Source of the DNA: Aphelidium insulamus
Taxonomy: Eukaryota > Aphelidiomycota > Aphelidea > Aphelidiaceae
Length of the DNA stretch: 30,653 nucleotides
Assembly: GCA_036784855.1 (NCBI GenBank)
Contig: JAZDSV010000102.1
Coordinates: 1-30,653 of the forward strand
Direction of reading: 5' to 3'
This document shows positions 18,012 through 26,885 of this stretch, in pieces. The notes below the pieces were generated by a model. It was not told the DNA's origin and did not search any database. It saw only the letters and a list, made by a program, of their open reading frames with translations. The translations under genes and the position numbers were made by a program. Numbering within the stretch: position 1 is the first letter of the stretch; each line of letters begins with the position of its first letter.

Positions 18012-19829
18012 ATGGCAGCACCCCTTTTTCAACTCTCAGACGTTCACCTCACCTTTGGCGGCACCCCGCTATTGGAGGGGGCATCCCTGTCTGTTCAGCC
18101 CAATGCGCGCATCAGCCTTGTGGGCCGCAATGGCTCGGGCAAATCCACACTTTTGAAGATCGCGGGCGGTCTGGTGGAAGCCGACAAGGCCGACCGCATC
18201 GTGCAAAAGGGCGTGTCCCTCCGCTACCTGCCGCAGGAGCCGGATATGTCCGGCTTCAACACCACGCTGGAATACGTTGAAGCGGGCCTGGACGACTTGG
18301 ACATGGCCTACCGCGCTCAGTACCTGTTGGGCGAATTGGGCCTGACCGGTGAGGAAGACCCTAAAACATTATCGGGCGGTGAGAGCCGCCGCGCAGCGCT
18401 GGCGCGCGTGCTCGCGCCAGAGCCCGACATCATCATGCTGGATGAGCCCACCAACCACTTAGATTTGCCCGTCATTGAATGGCTGGAACAGGAATTGAAA
18501 AGTCTGCGGTCGGCTTTGGTGATTATCAGCCACGACCGCCGCTTCCTCTCCAACCTCACACGCACAACGGTGTGGCTTGATCGTGGGATCACGCGCACGG
18601 TTGAAAAAGGCTTCGCGGAATTTGAAGACTGGCGCGATGAATTCCTGGAACAGGAAGAACTGGAACGCCACAAGCTCGACCGCAAAATTGTGCGCGAAGA
18701 AGATTGGGTGCGCCACGGCGTTTCCGGCCGCCGCAAACGTAACGTCAAGCGCATGGCGAATTTGGCCGGCTTACGCGACCAACGCCGCAACGCAAGACAG
18801 ACGGTCGGATCCGTCAACATGACAGTCACCGAGGGTGAAACCTCGGCGAAGTTGATCAGCAACGCCGAGAACATTTCAAAAGCTTACGGCGATAACGTCA
18901 TCATCAAAGACTTGTCGGTGAAAGTTGCACGCGGCGATCGCATTGGTTTGGTGGGCCCCAACGGTGCAGGTAAAACCACGCTGCTGAATATCCTCACCGG
19001 CACATTGGCGCCCGATAGCGGCAAAATCAAAGTCGCTGATAACATCCAAATGGTGACCTTGGATCAGCGCCGCGAAATGCTGAACCCAGCCTGGACACTG
19101 CAAGAAGCCTTAGCAGGCGAGCGCGCTGACTTTGTGCAGATCGGCGACAGCAAGCGCCATGTTATCGGCTACATGAAAGATTTCTTGTTCGAGCCAGAGC
19201 AAGCCAAAACGCCCGTCAGCAGATTATCGGGCGGTGAGCGCGGCCGCCTCATGCTAGCACGTGCGTTAGCAAAGCCATCCAACTTCCTGGTGCTCGACGA
19301 ACCCACCAACGATTTGGATTTAGAAACGTTGGATTTGCTGCAAGAAATGATCGCGGATTATCCGGGCACGGTGTTGATCGTGTCACACGACCGTGACTTT
19401 TTAGATCGCACTGTCACCACCGTTGTTTGCAGCGAAGGCGACGGCGAATGGGGCGTGTACGCCGGTGGCTACACAGACATGGTGGCCCAGCGCGGCGCAG
19501 GTGTGGCAGCCAAGGTTGCGCGCAACGCAGCGAAAACAGAAGACGCAAAGCCCGTGGTGGAAGCAGCCCCCACCCCGCCGTCAACGCCCAAGCGTAAAAT
19601 GAGCTTCAAAGAAAAGCACGCGCTGGAAACATTGCCCGCGCGCATGGAAGACTTGGAAGCCGAGATCGCGAAGCTTCAAGACAAACTCAGCGCACCGAAC
19701 TTGTTCGCCAAAGACCCCGACACCTTCAACAAAACCTCAGCCGCACTTGAGAAAGCCCAAGGCAAACTCGCCAAGTGCGAAGAAGAATGGCTGGAGTTGG
19801 AAATGCTGAAGAACGAGTTGGGCAGTTAG
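18012..19829 (+). CDS. uup: ABC-F family ATPase, Uup subgroup
   Basis: 605 residues with two ABC cassettes and no membrane segments. Cassette 1: Walker A GRNGSGKST (residues 38-46), signature LSGGESRRAALARVL, Walker B IIMLDEPTNHLD. Cassette 2: Walker A GPNGAGKTT (~317), signature LSGGERGRLMLARAL, Walker B LVLDEPTNDLD. The linker between them is rich in charged residues (RHKLDRKIVREEDWVRHGVS, then RRKRNVKRM), which is typical of Uup rather than EttA. A C-terminal coiled coil (~540-605, MEDLEAEIAKLQDKL) is the Uup DNA/ribosome-binding tail. Uup acts on ribosomes and affects transposon excision and replication-fork stability in E. coli. An inverted pair of palindromic repeats follows its stop codon. 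Confidence 0.85.
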   Translation: MAAPLFQLSDVHLTFGGTPLLEGASLSVQPNARISLVGRNGSGKSTLLKIAGGLVEADKADRIVQKGVSLRYLPQEPDMSGFNTTLEYVEAGLDDLDMAYRAQYLLGELGLTGEEDPKTLSGGESRRAALARVLAPEPDIIMLDEPTNHLDLPVIEWLEQELKSLRSALVIISHDRRFLSNLTRTTVWLDRGITRTVEKGFAEFEDWRDEFLEQEELERHKLDRKIVREEDWVRHGVSGRRKRNVKRMANLAGLRDQRRNARQTVGSVNMTVTEGETSAKLISNAENISKAYGDNVIIKDLSVKVARGDRIGLVGPNGAGKTTLLNILTGTLAPDSGKIKVADNIQMVTLDQRREMLNPAWTLQEALAGERADFVQIGDSKRHVIGYMKDFLFEPEQAKTPVSRLSGGERGRLMLARALAKPSNFLVLDEPTNDLDLETLDLLQEMIADYPGTVLIVSHDRDFLDRTVTTVVCSEGDGEWGVYAGGYTDMVAQRGAGVAAKVARNAAKTEDAKPVVEAAPTPPSTPKRKMSFKEKHALETLPARMEDLEAEIAKLQDKLSAPNLFAKDPDTFNKTSAALEKAQGKLAKCEEEWLELEMLKNELGS

Positions 19830-19847
19830 CTTCTTACCACCCTAAAA

Positions 19848-19878
19848 TGTCATCGCCCGGTTTAACCGGGCGATCCAT
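19848..19878. repeat. REP-like alphaproteobacterial palindrome, copy A
   Basis: A 31-bp unit TGTCAT-CGCCCGG-TTTA-ACCGGGCGAT-CCAT with an 8- to 10-bp stem. It reads as the reverse complement of copy B at 19903-19933, with compensatory changes in the stem. It lies just after the ABC-F stop codon and could also end transcription. Confidence 0.75.
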
Positions 19879-19902
19879 GGCAACAGTTAAGCGCTTTGAG
19901 AA

Positions 19903-19933
19903 ATGGATTCCCCGGTCAAGCCGGGGAATGACA
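19903..19933. repeat. REP-like alphaproteobacterial palindrome, copy B (inverted)
   Basis: A 31-bp unit of the form ATGGAT-TCCCCGG-TCAA-GCCGGGGAAT-GACA, the well-known 'ATGGATxxCCGGGTCAAGCCCGGxxATGACA' element dispersed through alphaproteobacterial genomes. It is 24 bp from copy A in opposite orientation, so the pair forms a BIME-like unit between two convergent genes. Confidence 0.8.
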
Positions 19934-19944
19934 GTTGGTGTTTG

Positions 19945-21014
19945 TTAAACCGCCGCCACCGGCAAGTACGGCTTCACCATTTCTTCCGACTTCGCCCACA
20001 GCTTTTCGGCCAGTGCCTTGTCTTGCATCGCCGCTGTTTGCGGAATGACGGGGTTGCAGTCTTCGAAGTACAAGCCGCTGGTGGTCGACAACGCAGGCGC
20101 TGTTGCGACGTAGCTTTGAGTCGCAGCGCCCTCTTCCACCGTCTTCATGAACGTCCAGCCGATCAAGCCCGCCAGCACGCGCACGTACCACGGGAAGTGG
20201 CGGCCCAGATTGGTGTTGATGACGCCGGGGTGAATGGCGTTCGACGTTGTGGTGGTGCCTTGCAAACGTTTGGCCAATTCCAGCGACATCAAGCCGTTCG
20301 CGAGCTTCGATTGGCCGTACATTTTGTTCGGTGTGTAGTCGCGTTTGCCATCCAGGTTATCGAACTCGATGCCGCTTTCCGGCGCCCAACGATAACCCAT
20401 GGAACTGACGATGACGAAGCGGCCTTGCGGAGCCGCTTTGACTTTTTCCATCAGGCGATTGACCAGGATGAAGTGACCCAGGTGATTGACGGCGAAATGC
20501 TTCTCAACGCCGTTCACTTGTTCCAACTGCTGCAACGCCATAATGCCAGCGTTGGTCATCAGCACATCGATGGGCATTTCAAGTTTGTTCACTTCGTCGG
20601 CTGCGGCGGCAACCGATGCGAAGTCTTGCAGATCGCACGCAAACGGCGTGCCCTTGCCTTTAACGCCGGGCATGGCGGCGACGGTTGAAATGGCTTCTTG
20701 CGCTTTGGTTTTATCACGCGCAACGCCTAACACGTGCGCACCGCGCAGCATCAGCACGCGCATGGTTTCATAACCAAGACCCGAATTGCAGCCGGTGATC
20801 AGAACTGTCTTGCCGCTGAGGTCGATGCCTTCAGTGACTTGTTCAGCCGTCGACTTTTTGTCGAACTTGCTGCGCACGGCACCCGGTACGGGCAGCGCAT
20901 CTTCGGTGGGGTCCTGCTTCTTCTTGTCATCGCAGCCACGCTGTACTGGCAACCGATACCACTTAAGCGCATCGACGCGGCCAAAACCTGACGGCGGTTG
21001 AATGATGTGCTCAT
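19945..21014 (-). CDS. SDR family oxidoreductase (retinol dehydrogenase-like), apparent frameshift in Tat signal
   Basis: The enzyme part is intact: cofactor motif TGCNSGLGYE, NAGIM, catalytic Ser in VSSMGYR, and YGQSK as YxxxK, with LSGKTVLITG opening the Rossmann fold. The preceding STAEQVTEGIDLSGK is typical of the RDH-like SDR group. The frame stays open up to 21057, but its first ~40 residues look non-coding. In another frame an ATG at 21014, preceded at 8 bp by GGGGGAG, gives MSTSFNRRQVLAAS, a Tat signal start. The two frames need one indel around 20925-20990 to join. So the real protein is probably a Tat-exported or lipoprotein SDR (GCDDKKKQ follows the break) of ~355 residues, either mutated or affected by a sequencing error. 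Confidence 0.75.
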
Positions 21015-21165
21015 AATAAAATCTCCCCCGAATGATGCGCTGTATACGCATGTGCATGGCGGGGAGATTACACCTTCAACAGCACCCGAGGCGAGAGTGG
21101 CCGTGAGGCGACCACCTTGCGGGTGTCGTCTCACGGTATTGTTACGGTTTCAGGCGTTACCGCTT

Positions 21166-23245
21166 TTAGAAATTATAGCGGGCGCGGACACCAAACTGGC
21201 GCTGCTGAGGCATCCCCACATAGATCGCCCCTTGAGTGACAGTGCCGCGGAACTGGTCGGTGTCACGTTGGACGGTCGAGTAATAATAGTCCTTGAAGGC
21301 ATTCAGCACGAACGCTTCCAGCATCAAATCCTCGTTCTCGACGCCCAGACGGAAGTTAAACACATTCTGTGCAGGGCTTTTCACAACGTTTGTGATGTCG
21401 GCAAAAATCGGCCCAGCAAACACGTACTCGCCGCTGACACTTGGATCGGCACTTGAATGATCTGATCGCGCCAATGCGCCATGTAGGCCGCCAAGGCAAA
21501 TTGCCCACGACCGTCAAACACGCGGCCCTTCAAACCCAGTTCATAGTTGTGCAGCGTTTCCGGTTCGACGAAGAGGCCAATGTTATTGGCCGCATACAGC
21601 GCAAAGTTACGCGCTTGCGTTTCGGTCGCGAGGATTGTGTTAAACGTGGTACGATGCGTACACCATCATATCGTCGTTGAAGGTGTAATCGACGTTCACG
21701 CGCGGGATAAAGTTCTTGAAGGTCTTCTGCAATGGCACGCCAGCCGCCGTATTCACAATGCTATCTGTCGCCCAGTTGAACGACGTAATGCGGTCGCCTT
21801 GGTAGCGTGCTTCAAGCGTTGCGGTCAGCTGGTCGGTAATATCATACGCCAAGCTGCCGAACACACCGCGCGTCAATGTCAGCGTGCTTGAGGTTGTGCC
21901 GCTGAAGTTAGCAAGGCCTGTGTTCTCACGCGTGCCGTAAATGCGGCTAAAGCCCGGATATGTTTTGTAGTAGTTCACGCCCACCATCCAGCGTAGCGCC
22001 TGCTCTTGGTCAGACGTGGCGCGGAATTCCTGGTTGATGTCTTTGATCTTGCCTTGGGTCAGCAGCAATAACGCCGGGAAGCGGTAGGTGTTAGGCACTG
22101 TCGCGAAGTTCGGGTTGTTCACCGTCTGCAAATCTTCAGCGTACGAATTGACGATGTTGTCGCTGTACTGCTGATTGTACGAGGTGATGGAACTTAAGCT
22201 CACATCAACGCTGGGGATTGTATATTCCATCGCCAAGTTGGCGTGCCACGCTTCGCGGTAGAGGCCCGGATCAAGGTGACGCGCTGGCCCCAACGGCCCC
22301 GCAAAGCCTGCGCCGTTTTGTAAAATCGAACTCGTGAATGTCTGCCCGTTTGCGAAAGGCACATTCAACGGCATGTTCACAGCCAGGCGATTTTCCGGGA
22401 ACTTCGGCAACGTGCCGCACAGATAGGTAGCCGTACCGCCCGCTCGGCAATTGAAATCATTCGGTGCAGTGAACTTACCTGTGGCGGGTGCGCCATCTTT
22501 ATCCTCCCAGTAAGTCACAAACGCCGTCGCGCGGAAGTCATCACTGGGTGTGTAATTGGCAATGCCGTAGATGCTGTGTGTTTGCCGGTCACCTAAGCGC
22601 GAACCATCGGCGTTGTTGCGATACTGACCTTGTGTTTCATACGCACGTCCGCTTACCCGCACACTTAAAACATCAGCCACAATCGGGCCTTCCAGCGATG
22701 CGGTGAAATCCGTCCAGCCATCAGTGCCGGCCAGCCCGCTCACTGATCCACCGAACTGATCGCCCGGCGTTTTAGTCACAAGGTTGATGGCACCCGCGAA
22801 CGATGAGCGTCCGAAGTACGCACTCTGGGGCCCCTTCACCACTTCAACGCGTTCCAGATCGCCCACACCCGGCACAAACCCGCCTGTGACTGGCGCGCCA
22901 TTGATGAACACTGACGCAGACGGAATGCTGGCAATCGACGGCGGCATGCCGCGCACGGTTAAAACTTGTGTGGCGCGGTCGTTACGCTGGGTGCCGTAGT
23001 TGGAAATGAAGAAACCCGGCGTGGCTTTTGTCACATCGTTCAAGTTGGCGATGCTCATCGCCTCAATGTCTTTGGCTGTCACAGCAGAAACAGTGACAGG
23101 CGTTTCCAGCAGCTTCTCTTCGCGCTTACGTGCGGTAACGACAATTTCTTCAACACCAACGGACTGGGCATGGGCCGTGGCATACTGTGCAGGCTGCAAG
23201 TGCGACAGTGCTTAAAAGTGCGAGCTTTATGTTGCGCTGGATCAT
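21166..23245 (-). pseudogene. TonB-dependent receptor, broken by three apparent frameshifts
   Basis: Start ATG at 23245, with AAGGGAAC about 7 bp upstream, encodes a signal peptide (MIQRNIKLALLSTVALAA). A frameshift near 23170-23200 leads into the mature frame, SVGVEEIVVTARKREEKLLE (TonB box), then the plug (PVTVSAVTAKDIEAM, VEVVKGPQSAYFGRSSFAGAINL) and barrel. The frame stops near 21640 after VYASYHV. A +1 shift continues with NTILATETQARNFALYAANN and YELGLKGRVFDGRGQFALAA. A further shift near 21440 gives SGEYVFAGPIFADITNVVKS and the terminal RARYNF with the C-terminal Phe of outer-membrane barrels. Total ~690 residues if restored, normal for the family. Ligand unknown. A LysR gene lies upstream on the same strand. 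Confidence 0.8.
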
Positions 23246-23464
23246 GGATCGTTCCCTTCGTTTGAACTGTGCAAACGGTAGAACACAACACGCGCTTCGA
23301 CTGCCCTAGCGCACAAATTATTCATAGCGCGGGGTCAGCCTATTTTGTCCCTAGACTGTGTCAAAAATGCCGGACGCAACCGCTAGGAGAGACCAGAATG
23401 CGGGCACTTTCAGCGTGAACAATCCACACTCTGAACGTGAGGGTAATTTGAAAGTGAGAACATT

Positions 23465-24370
23465 TTAAAGCGCAGTCTCGCCTGCATAGCGCTGGAACGC
23501 ATGCATCAGGGCTGTTGCTGCTGGCGTTTGCGAAATGCGGCCTGAGAAAATCAGCGCCGTCGTTTGCTCACGCACGATGTGCTTTTGATTAATTTCCACC
23601 AACCACCCGGTCTTCAAGTCTTCCGCCGTCGTGTTGTCGGGCATCATGCACAGCAATGGCTGTTCTTTTACCATCGCGCGAATGAGTGAGAACGAGTCCG
23701 TGCGCACGGCAATTTTTGGCGGCGGCAAACCGCCATAACCGAAATACAGATTCAAGAAGTCTGTCGCGAGTGCTTGATTTGTCACGATCCAATCAAACTT
23801 CGACATGTCTTCCAGCGACACGTCATTCTTTTTTGCCAGCGGATGATCGGCGCGTGCATACACAACCGATTTGCATTTCTGCTGCGGAATACTGCGCAAG
23901 TCTGTGCCGTGTTCCAGTTCTGGGGCCCAGAGCGAATAAACGAAATCGAGATCGCCCATTTCCAACAGCTTCGACAGTTCGGCCCACAAGTGCACCGTCA
24001 CGGCCACTTCGATGTTGGGATACTCGGCCAGAAATTTCGAGACGACTTCCGGCACGATGTGACTTGAAAACGTTGAGAGCACGCCCAAGTTCACACGGCC
24101 GCGTTGAAGGCCCTGCAAAACGTCCAATTCCTCACGCGCTTTGGCCACCTCGCGGAGAATCGTCGAGGCATATTTCGTCAAATGTTCACCGTACTGGGTG
24201 ATTTGGGTTCCGTGCGGACCGCGTTCGAAGAGCGAAACCCCCAACGAATCTTCAAGATTACCGATGCTCTGGGACAGGGCTGGCTGCGAGATATGAAGGT
24301 CCTCAGCGGCCTTCCGAAACCCGCCAAGCCTTTGAACTGCAAGGAAATGTTTGAGCTGCTGCAACTCCAT
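23465..24370 (-). CDS. LysR family transcriptional regulator
   Basis: 301 residues. The N-terminal winged helix-turn-helix is textbook LysR (MELQQLKHFLAVQRLGGFRK, then AAEDLHISQPALSQSIGNLE, ending SLFERGPHGTQITQYGE). An effector domain of periplasmic-binding-protein type follows from ~residue 90 (GRVNLGVLSTFSSHIVPEVV). It should act as a DNA-bound tetramer responding to a small ligand. A perfect inverted repeat sits 21 bp upstream of its start and fits an autoregulatory LTTR box. Likely targets are its own gene, the divergent IclR gene, and possibly the TonB receptor downstream. Confidence 0.93.
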   Translation of the reverse strand: MELQQLKHFLAVQRLGGFRKAAEDLHISQPALSQSIGNLEDSLGVSLFERGPHGTQITQYGEHLTKYASTILREVAKAREELDVLQGLQRGRVNLGVLSTFSSHIVPEVVSKFLAEYPNIEVAVTVHLWAELSKLLEMGDLDFVYSLWAPELEHGTDLRSIPQQKCKSVVYARADHPLAKKNDVSLEDMSKFDWIVTNQALATDFLNLYFGYGGLPPPKIAVRTDSFSLIRAMVKEQPLLCMMPDNTTAEDLKTGWLVEINQKHIVREQTTALIFSGRISQTPAATALMHAFQRYAGETAL

Positions 24371-24390
24371 ATGTCCCTCCCGATATTCGG

Positions 24391-24413
24391 TCTGATAAGT
24401 TAAAGTTATCAGA
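24391..24413. promoter_or_regulatory. LysR-type operator (T-N11-A box, perfect dyad)
   Basis: TCTGATAA (24391-24398), 7-bp centre GTTAAAG, TTATCAGA (24406-24413): an uninterrupted 8-bp inverted repeat. It contains ATAA-N7-TTAT, i.e. the T-N11-A core of LysR recognition sites. It lies in the 149-bp region between the divergent LysR and IclR genes, so one site could serve both. Confidence 0.7.
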
Positions 24414-24519
24414 TATACGAAAATAGTATTGGGAAATTATCGGGGACAGGTCTCTTATTTGGCCCGGATGACGGGCGAGCTGAGGGGTTTGCCCGCTCAA
24501 AGATCGGAGGGAATTTTCA

Positions 24520-25440
24520 ATGGCTACGACAGCTCACGCGCAGGTCTCGCCCGCAGCACCGGCACCCATTCTTAGCAATGTCACTGTGCTCCCAACAACA
24601 GTGCTACCCAAAATTGGTTTGGCAAAAACATCAGCGCCTGATCACGATGCGCCGCCAGAAATTGCAGCTGGTCCCGAAACCGTCAATTCAATCGTCCGCT
24701 CGTTCGCGGTGCTGAACGCACTGAATGCGAACAACGGCTCGACCGTCGCCCAGATTGCCGCGATGACCGATCTGCCCCGCGCCACAGCGTTCCGCATTCT
24801 CGAAACACTCCGCACACTAGGTTATGTCGAGCGCGGCAATCAGAACGGTGCGTTTTTCCTGACCGCCAATGTGCTCGGCCTCAGCAAGGGCTTTGCTGGT
24901 CAGGGCTGGGTGGAAGAATACGCAAAGCCGCTGATCGCCAGCTTGTCGCGCGAATGCGTTTGGCCGGTCAGCCTGACGATCCCGCGCAACTCATCCCTCG
25001 TAATGCGTCTTTCGAGCGATTACGAAAGCCCGATGATTGAAACGCGCTTCAACACCGGCACGTTGTTGCCGCTGCTGGCCACCGCTTCGGGTTATGCCTA
25101 CTTGGCGTTCACACAAGCCGCCCAACGCGAAACCCTCATCTCGGCGGCGTTGAACGAGCCTAACGAAAAACTGCGCGGCACCGCCGTGCAAGTGTTGGAA
25201 TTCCGCTCGAACATCGCAACCATCGTGCAAAAGGGTTACGCTTATTATTGCGGCTACTCGCACAACAAAGGTTTGAAGCGCACCGCTGCAATTGCTGTGC
25301 CCGTACGCACCAAAGACGGTGGCGTTGCCGGGTGCCTGTCCATGCGTTTCTTTGCTTCGGCTTTGAACAAGAAAGCGCTGGAAGACAAATTCATCCCGAT
25401 CTTCAAAGACGCTGCCGCGTCCATCGAAGCGAAAATGTAA
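24520..25440 (+). CDS. IclR family transcriptional regulator
   Basis: 306 residues; the start is supported by GGAGGG 8 bp upstream. The winged HTH spans ~55-115 (VNSIVRSFAVLNALNANNGS, TVAQIAAMTDLPRATAFRIL, LRTLGYVER), and the GAF-like effector domain ~130-306 ends with AIAVPVRTKDGGVAGCLSMR. The order HTH then IclR effector and the Asn-rich 'ALN' helix are closest to MhpR/PcaR-like aromatic-catabolism regulators. Unusual: a ~50-residue Ala/Pro/Thr-rich N-terminal extension (PAAPAPILSNVTVLPTTVLP) of no known function. Its own intrinsic terminator follows. Confidence 0.9.
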   Translation: MATTAHAQVSPAAPAPILSNVTVLPTTVLPKIGLAKTSAPDHDAPPEIAAGPETVNSIVRSFAVLNALNANNGSTVAQIAAMTDLPRATAFRILETLRTLGYVERGNQNGAFFLTANVLGLSKGFAGQGWVEEYAKPLIASLSRECVWPVSLTIPRNSSLVMRLSSDYESPMIETRFNTGTLLPLLATASGYAYLAFTQAAQRETLISAALNEPNEKLRGTAVQVLEFRSNIATIVQKGYAYYCGYSHNKGLKRTAAIAVPVRTKDGGVAGCLSMRFFASALNKKALEDKFIPIFKDAAASIEAKM

Positions 25441-25470
25441 ATCCTTCACCCTCTACACGACCCTTCTCAA

Positions 25471-25497
25471 AACCCCGCCAATTCCGGCGGGGTTTTT
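25471..25497 (+). terminator. Rho-independent terminator after the IclR gene
   Basis: Stem AACCCCGCC (25471-25479), loop AATTCC, stem GGCGGGGTT (25486-25494), then TTTATT. A strong GC-rich 9-bp hairpin with a T tail 31 bp beyond the stop codon. Confidence 0.88.
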
Positions 25498-25626
25498 ATT
25501 TGTTGCGCCCATGTGACAAAGCCTGTGTGAACACGCCTATTTGAAGAAGGCTTTTGTGGGCGGGGTTTACAGCCCCCTGTGAACTCCGATAGAGCCAATG
25601 CAGCCCTTTTCGCCAGGAGACATCTT

Positions 25627-26637
25627 ATGTCCATCACCCGCCGCCAATTCTCGCAAACATCAGCGCTGACAATTGCCGCAGCCGCAACGCCTTCGTTGGC
25701 ATTTGCCGCAACACCTGAGATGCGCCCGCTGGGGACAAGCGGCTTGAAAGTTCCGCCGGTCGGTATCGGTTGCAATAACTTCGGCGGCCGCATGGACCAA
25801 GCCGCGACGCAAATCGTCGTCGATGCAGCACTGCAGCACGGCGCCATTCTGTTCGACACCGCTGAGTCGTACGGCAAAGGTGCGTCAGAAGAAATGTTGG
25901 GCAAAGCGCTCGGCAAACGACGTAAAGAAGCAATCATCGCCACCAAGACAAGCTTGGGGGGCCGTTCAGTTGTGATCGCCGCGTGTGAAGCATCATTGAA
26001 GCGCTTGGGCACCGACTACATCGACCTTTATCAACTGCATCGCCCCGACCCCAATGCCTCGTTGGAAGAAACGCTGGATGCACTGAACGAATTGGTGAAG
26101 CAGGGCAAAGTGCGTTACATCGGGCACTCCAACTTCGATGGCAAACAAACCAGCGAGGCCGCAAAAATTTCGGCCACAAAAAAACTCGCGCGCTACACCT
26201 CGGCGCAAAATCACTACAGCTTGCTGACACGTAACCCTGTTGAGTCCGACCTCGTGCCGGCCTGCGAAGCCAACGGCGTTGGCATCCTGCCGTACTTCCC
26301 ATTGGAGAGCGGCATGCTGACCGGCAAATACAAGCGCGATGAAAAACCAGCCGAAGGCACGCGCCTTGCCACATGGTCAAAGCAACCCGGAACTGCCGAA
26401 CGCTTCTTGAACGAACAAAACCTGGCGAAGGTGGAAAAACTGGAAGCCCTCAGCAAAGCCAATGGAAACACGTTGCTGCAAATGGCCTTCGGCTGGCTGC
26501 TGAGCAAACAATATGTCGGCAGCGTCATCGCGGGCGCCACGAAAGCCGAACAAGTGGCCGACAACGTGAAAGCCGCAAGCTGGCGCCCCACAGCTCAAGT
26601 GAATGCCGAGATCGATAAGATCACTAAGTCAGCATAG
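25627..26637 (+). CDS. Tat-exported aldo/keto reductase
   Basis: 336 residues from the ATG at 25627, with AGGAG 8 bp upstream; an upstream GTG at 25579 has no such site. A Tat signal occupies the N-terminus: TRRQFSQTSALTIAAAATPSLAFA. The AKR barrel follows, with the full catalytic tetrad D77 (LFDTAESY), Y82, K107 (IIATKTSLG) and H138 (LYQLHRPD). LGTSGLKVPPVGIGCNNFGG and the C-terminal GSVIAGATKAEQVADNVKAA (NADPH-binding segment) are typical of the AKR family. Periplasmic AKRs with Tat signals fold with cofactor in the cytosol. Substrate unknown. Confidence 0.9.
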   Translation: MSITRRQFSQTSALTIAAAATPSLAFAATPEMRPLGTSGLKVPPVGIGCNNFGGRMDQAATQIVVDAALQHGAILFDTAESYGKGASEEMLGKALGKRRKEAIIATKTSLGGRSVVIAACEASLKRLGTDYIDLYQLHRPDPNASLEETLDALNELVKQGKVRYIGHSNFDGKQTSEAAKISATKKLARYTSAQNHYSLLTRNPVESDLVPACEANGVGILPYFPLESGMLTGKYKRDEKPAEGTRLATWSKQPGTAERFLNEQNLAKVEKLEALSKANGNTLLQMAFGWLLSKQYVGSVIAGATKAEQVADNVKAASWRPTAQVNAEIDKITKSA

Positions 26638-26665
26638 CACTTCCATTCTCGCGAATGCTTTTCGG

Positions 26666-26696
26666 AAATAGCGCGAGTAACCCTCGCGCTATTTTT
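26666..26696 (+). terminator. Rho-independent terminator after the aldo/keto reductase
   Basis: Stem AAATAGCGCGAG (26666-26677), loop TAACC, stem CTCGCGCTATTT (26683-26694), followed by TT then ATG. A 12-bp perfect stem 28 bp after the stop codon. Confidence 0.85.
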
Positions 26697-26738
26697 ATGC
26701 CGTCTTTTAACTGTGGTTAATGCGAGGGCTCATTTAGC

Positions 26739-26764
26739 GGAACCAAACACAAACCCGTTACGTT
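26739..26764 (+). promoter_or_regulatory. EcfG-type general-stress promoter
   Basis: GGAAC (26739-26743), 17-bp spacer, CGTT (26761-26764). This matches the published EcfG/SigT consensus GGAAC-N16/17-CGTT of the alphaproteobacterial PhyR-NepR-EcfG general stress response. The implied start point is ~25 bp before the ATG of the 27-residue membrane protein, and no other gene lies in this orientation. Confidence 0.7.
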
Positions 26765-26795
26765 TATAAGACGTAACCAATTGATGAGGTGTGTT

Positions 26796-26879
26796 ATGGG
26801 CCGTGGAATTTTGCTTTGGCTTGTCGGTGTTCCGATCCCAGTCATTATCTTGATCGCGATCTTCACCAACTGGATCTAA
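26796..26879 (+). CDS. 27-residue single-helix membrane protein
   Basis: A short ORF with a start ATG preceded by GATGAGG about 6 bp upstream. The product is 27 residues: MGRG, then a single hydrophobic helix (ILLWLVGVPIPVIILIAIF) with two prolines in its middle, then TNWI. It has its own EcfG-type promoter upstream and a strong terminator downstream (26943-26987), so it is a self-contained transcription unit. Tiny, Pro-kinked single-pass proteins of this kind are often missed by annotation. Function unknown; by promoter type it should be induced in stationary phase or stress. Confidence 0.7.
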   Translation: MGRGILLWLVGVPIPVIILIAIFTNWI

Positions 26880-26885
26880 CCAATT

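Noticed and set aside
20925-20990. Programmed frameshifting to join the Tat signal to the SDR
   Set aside because: No slippery heptamer and downstream stimulator evident, and the neighbouring receptor gene has similar breaks, so mutation or sequencing error is simpler.
23398-23418. Six-codon ORF (MRALSA) with AGGAGA upstream, between LysR and the TonB receptor
   Set aside because: Too short to support as a gene; could be the remnant of a lost gene or chance.
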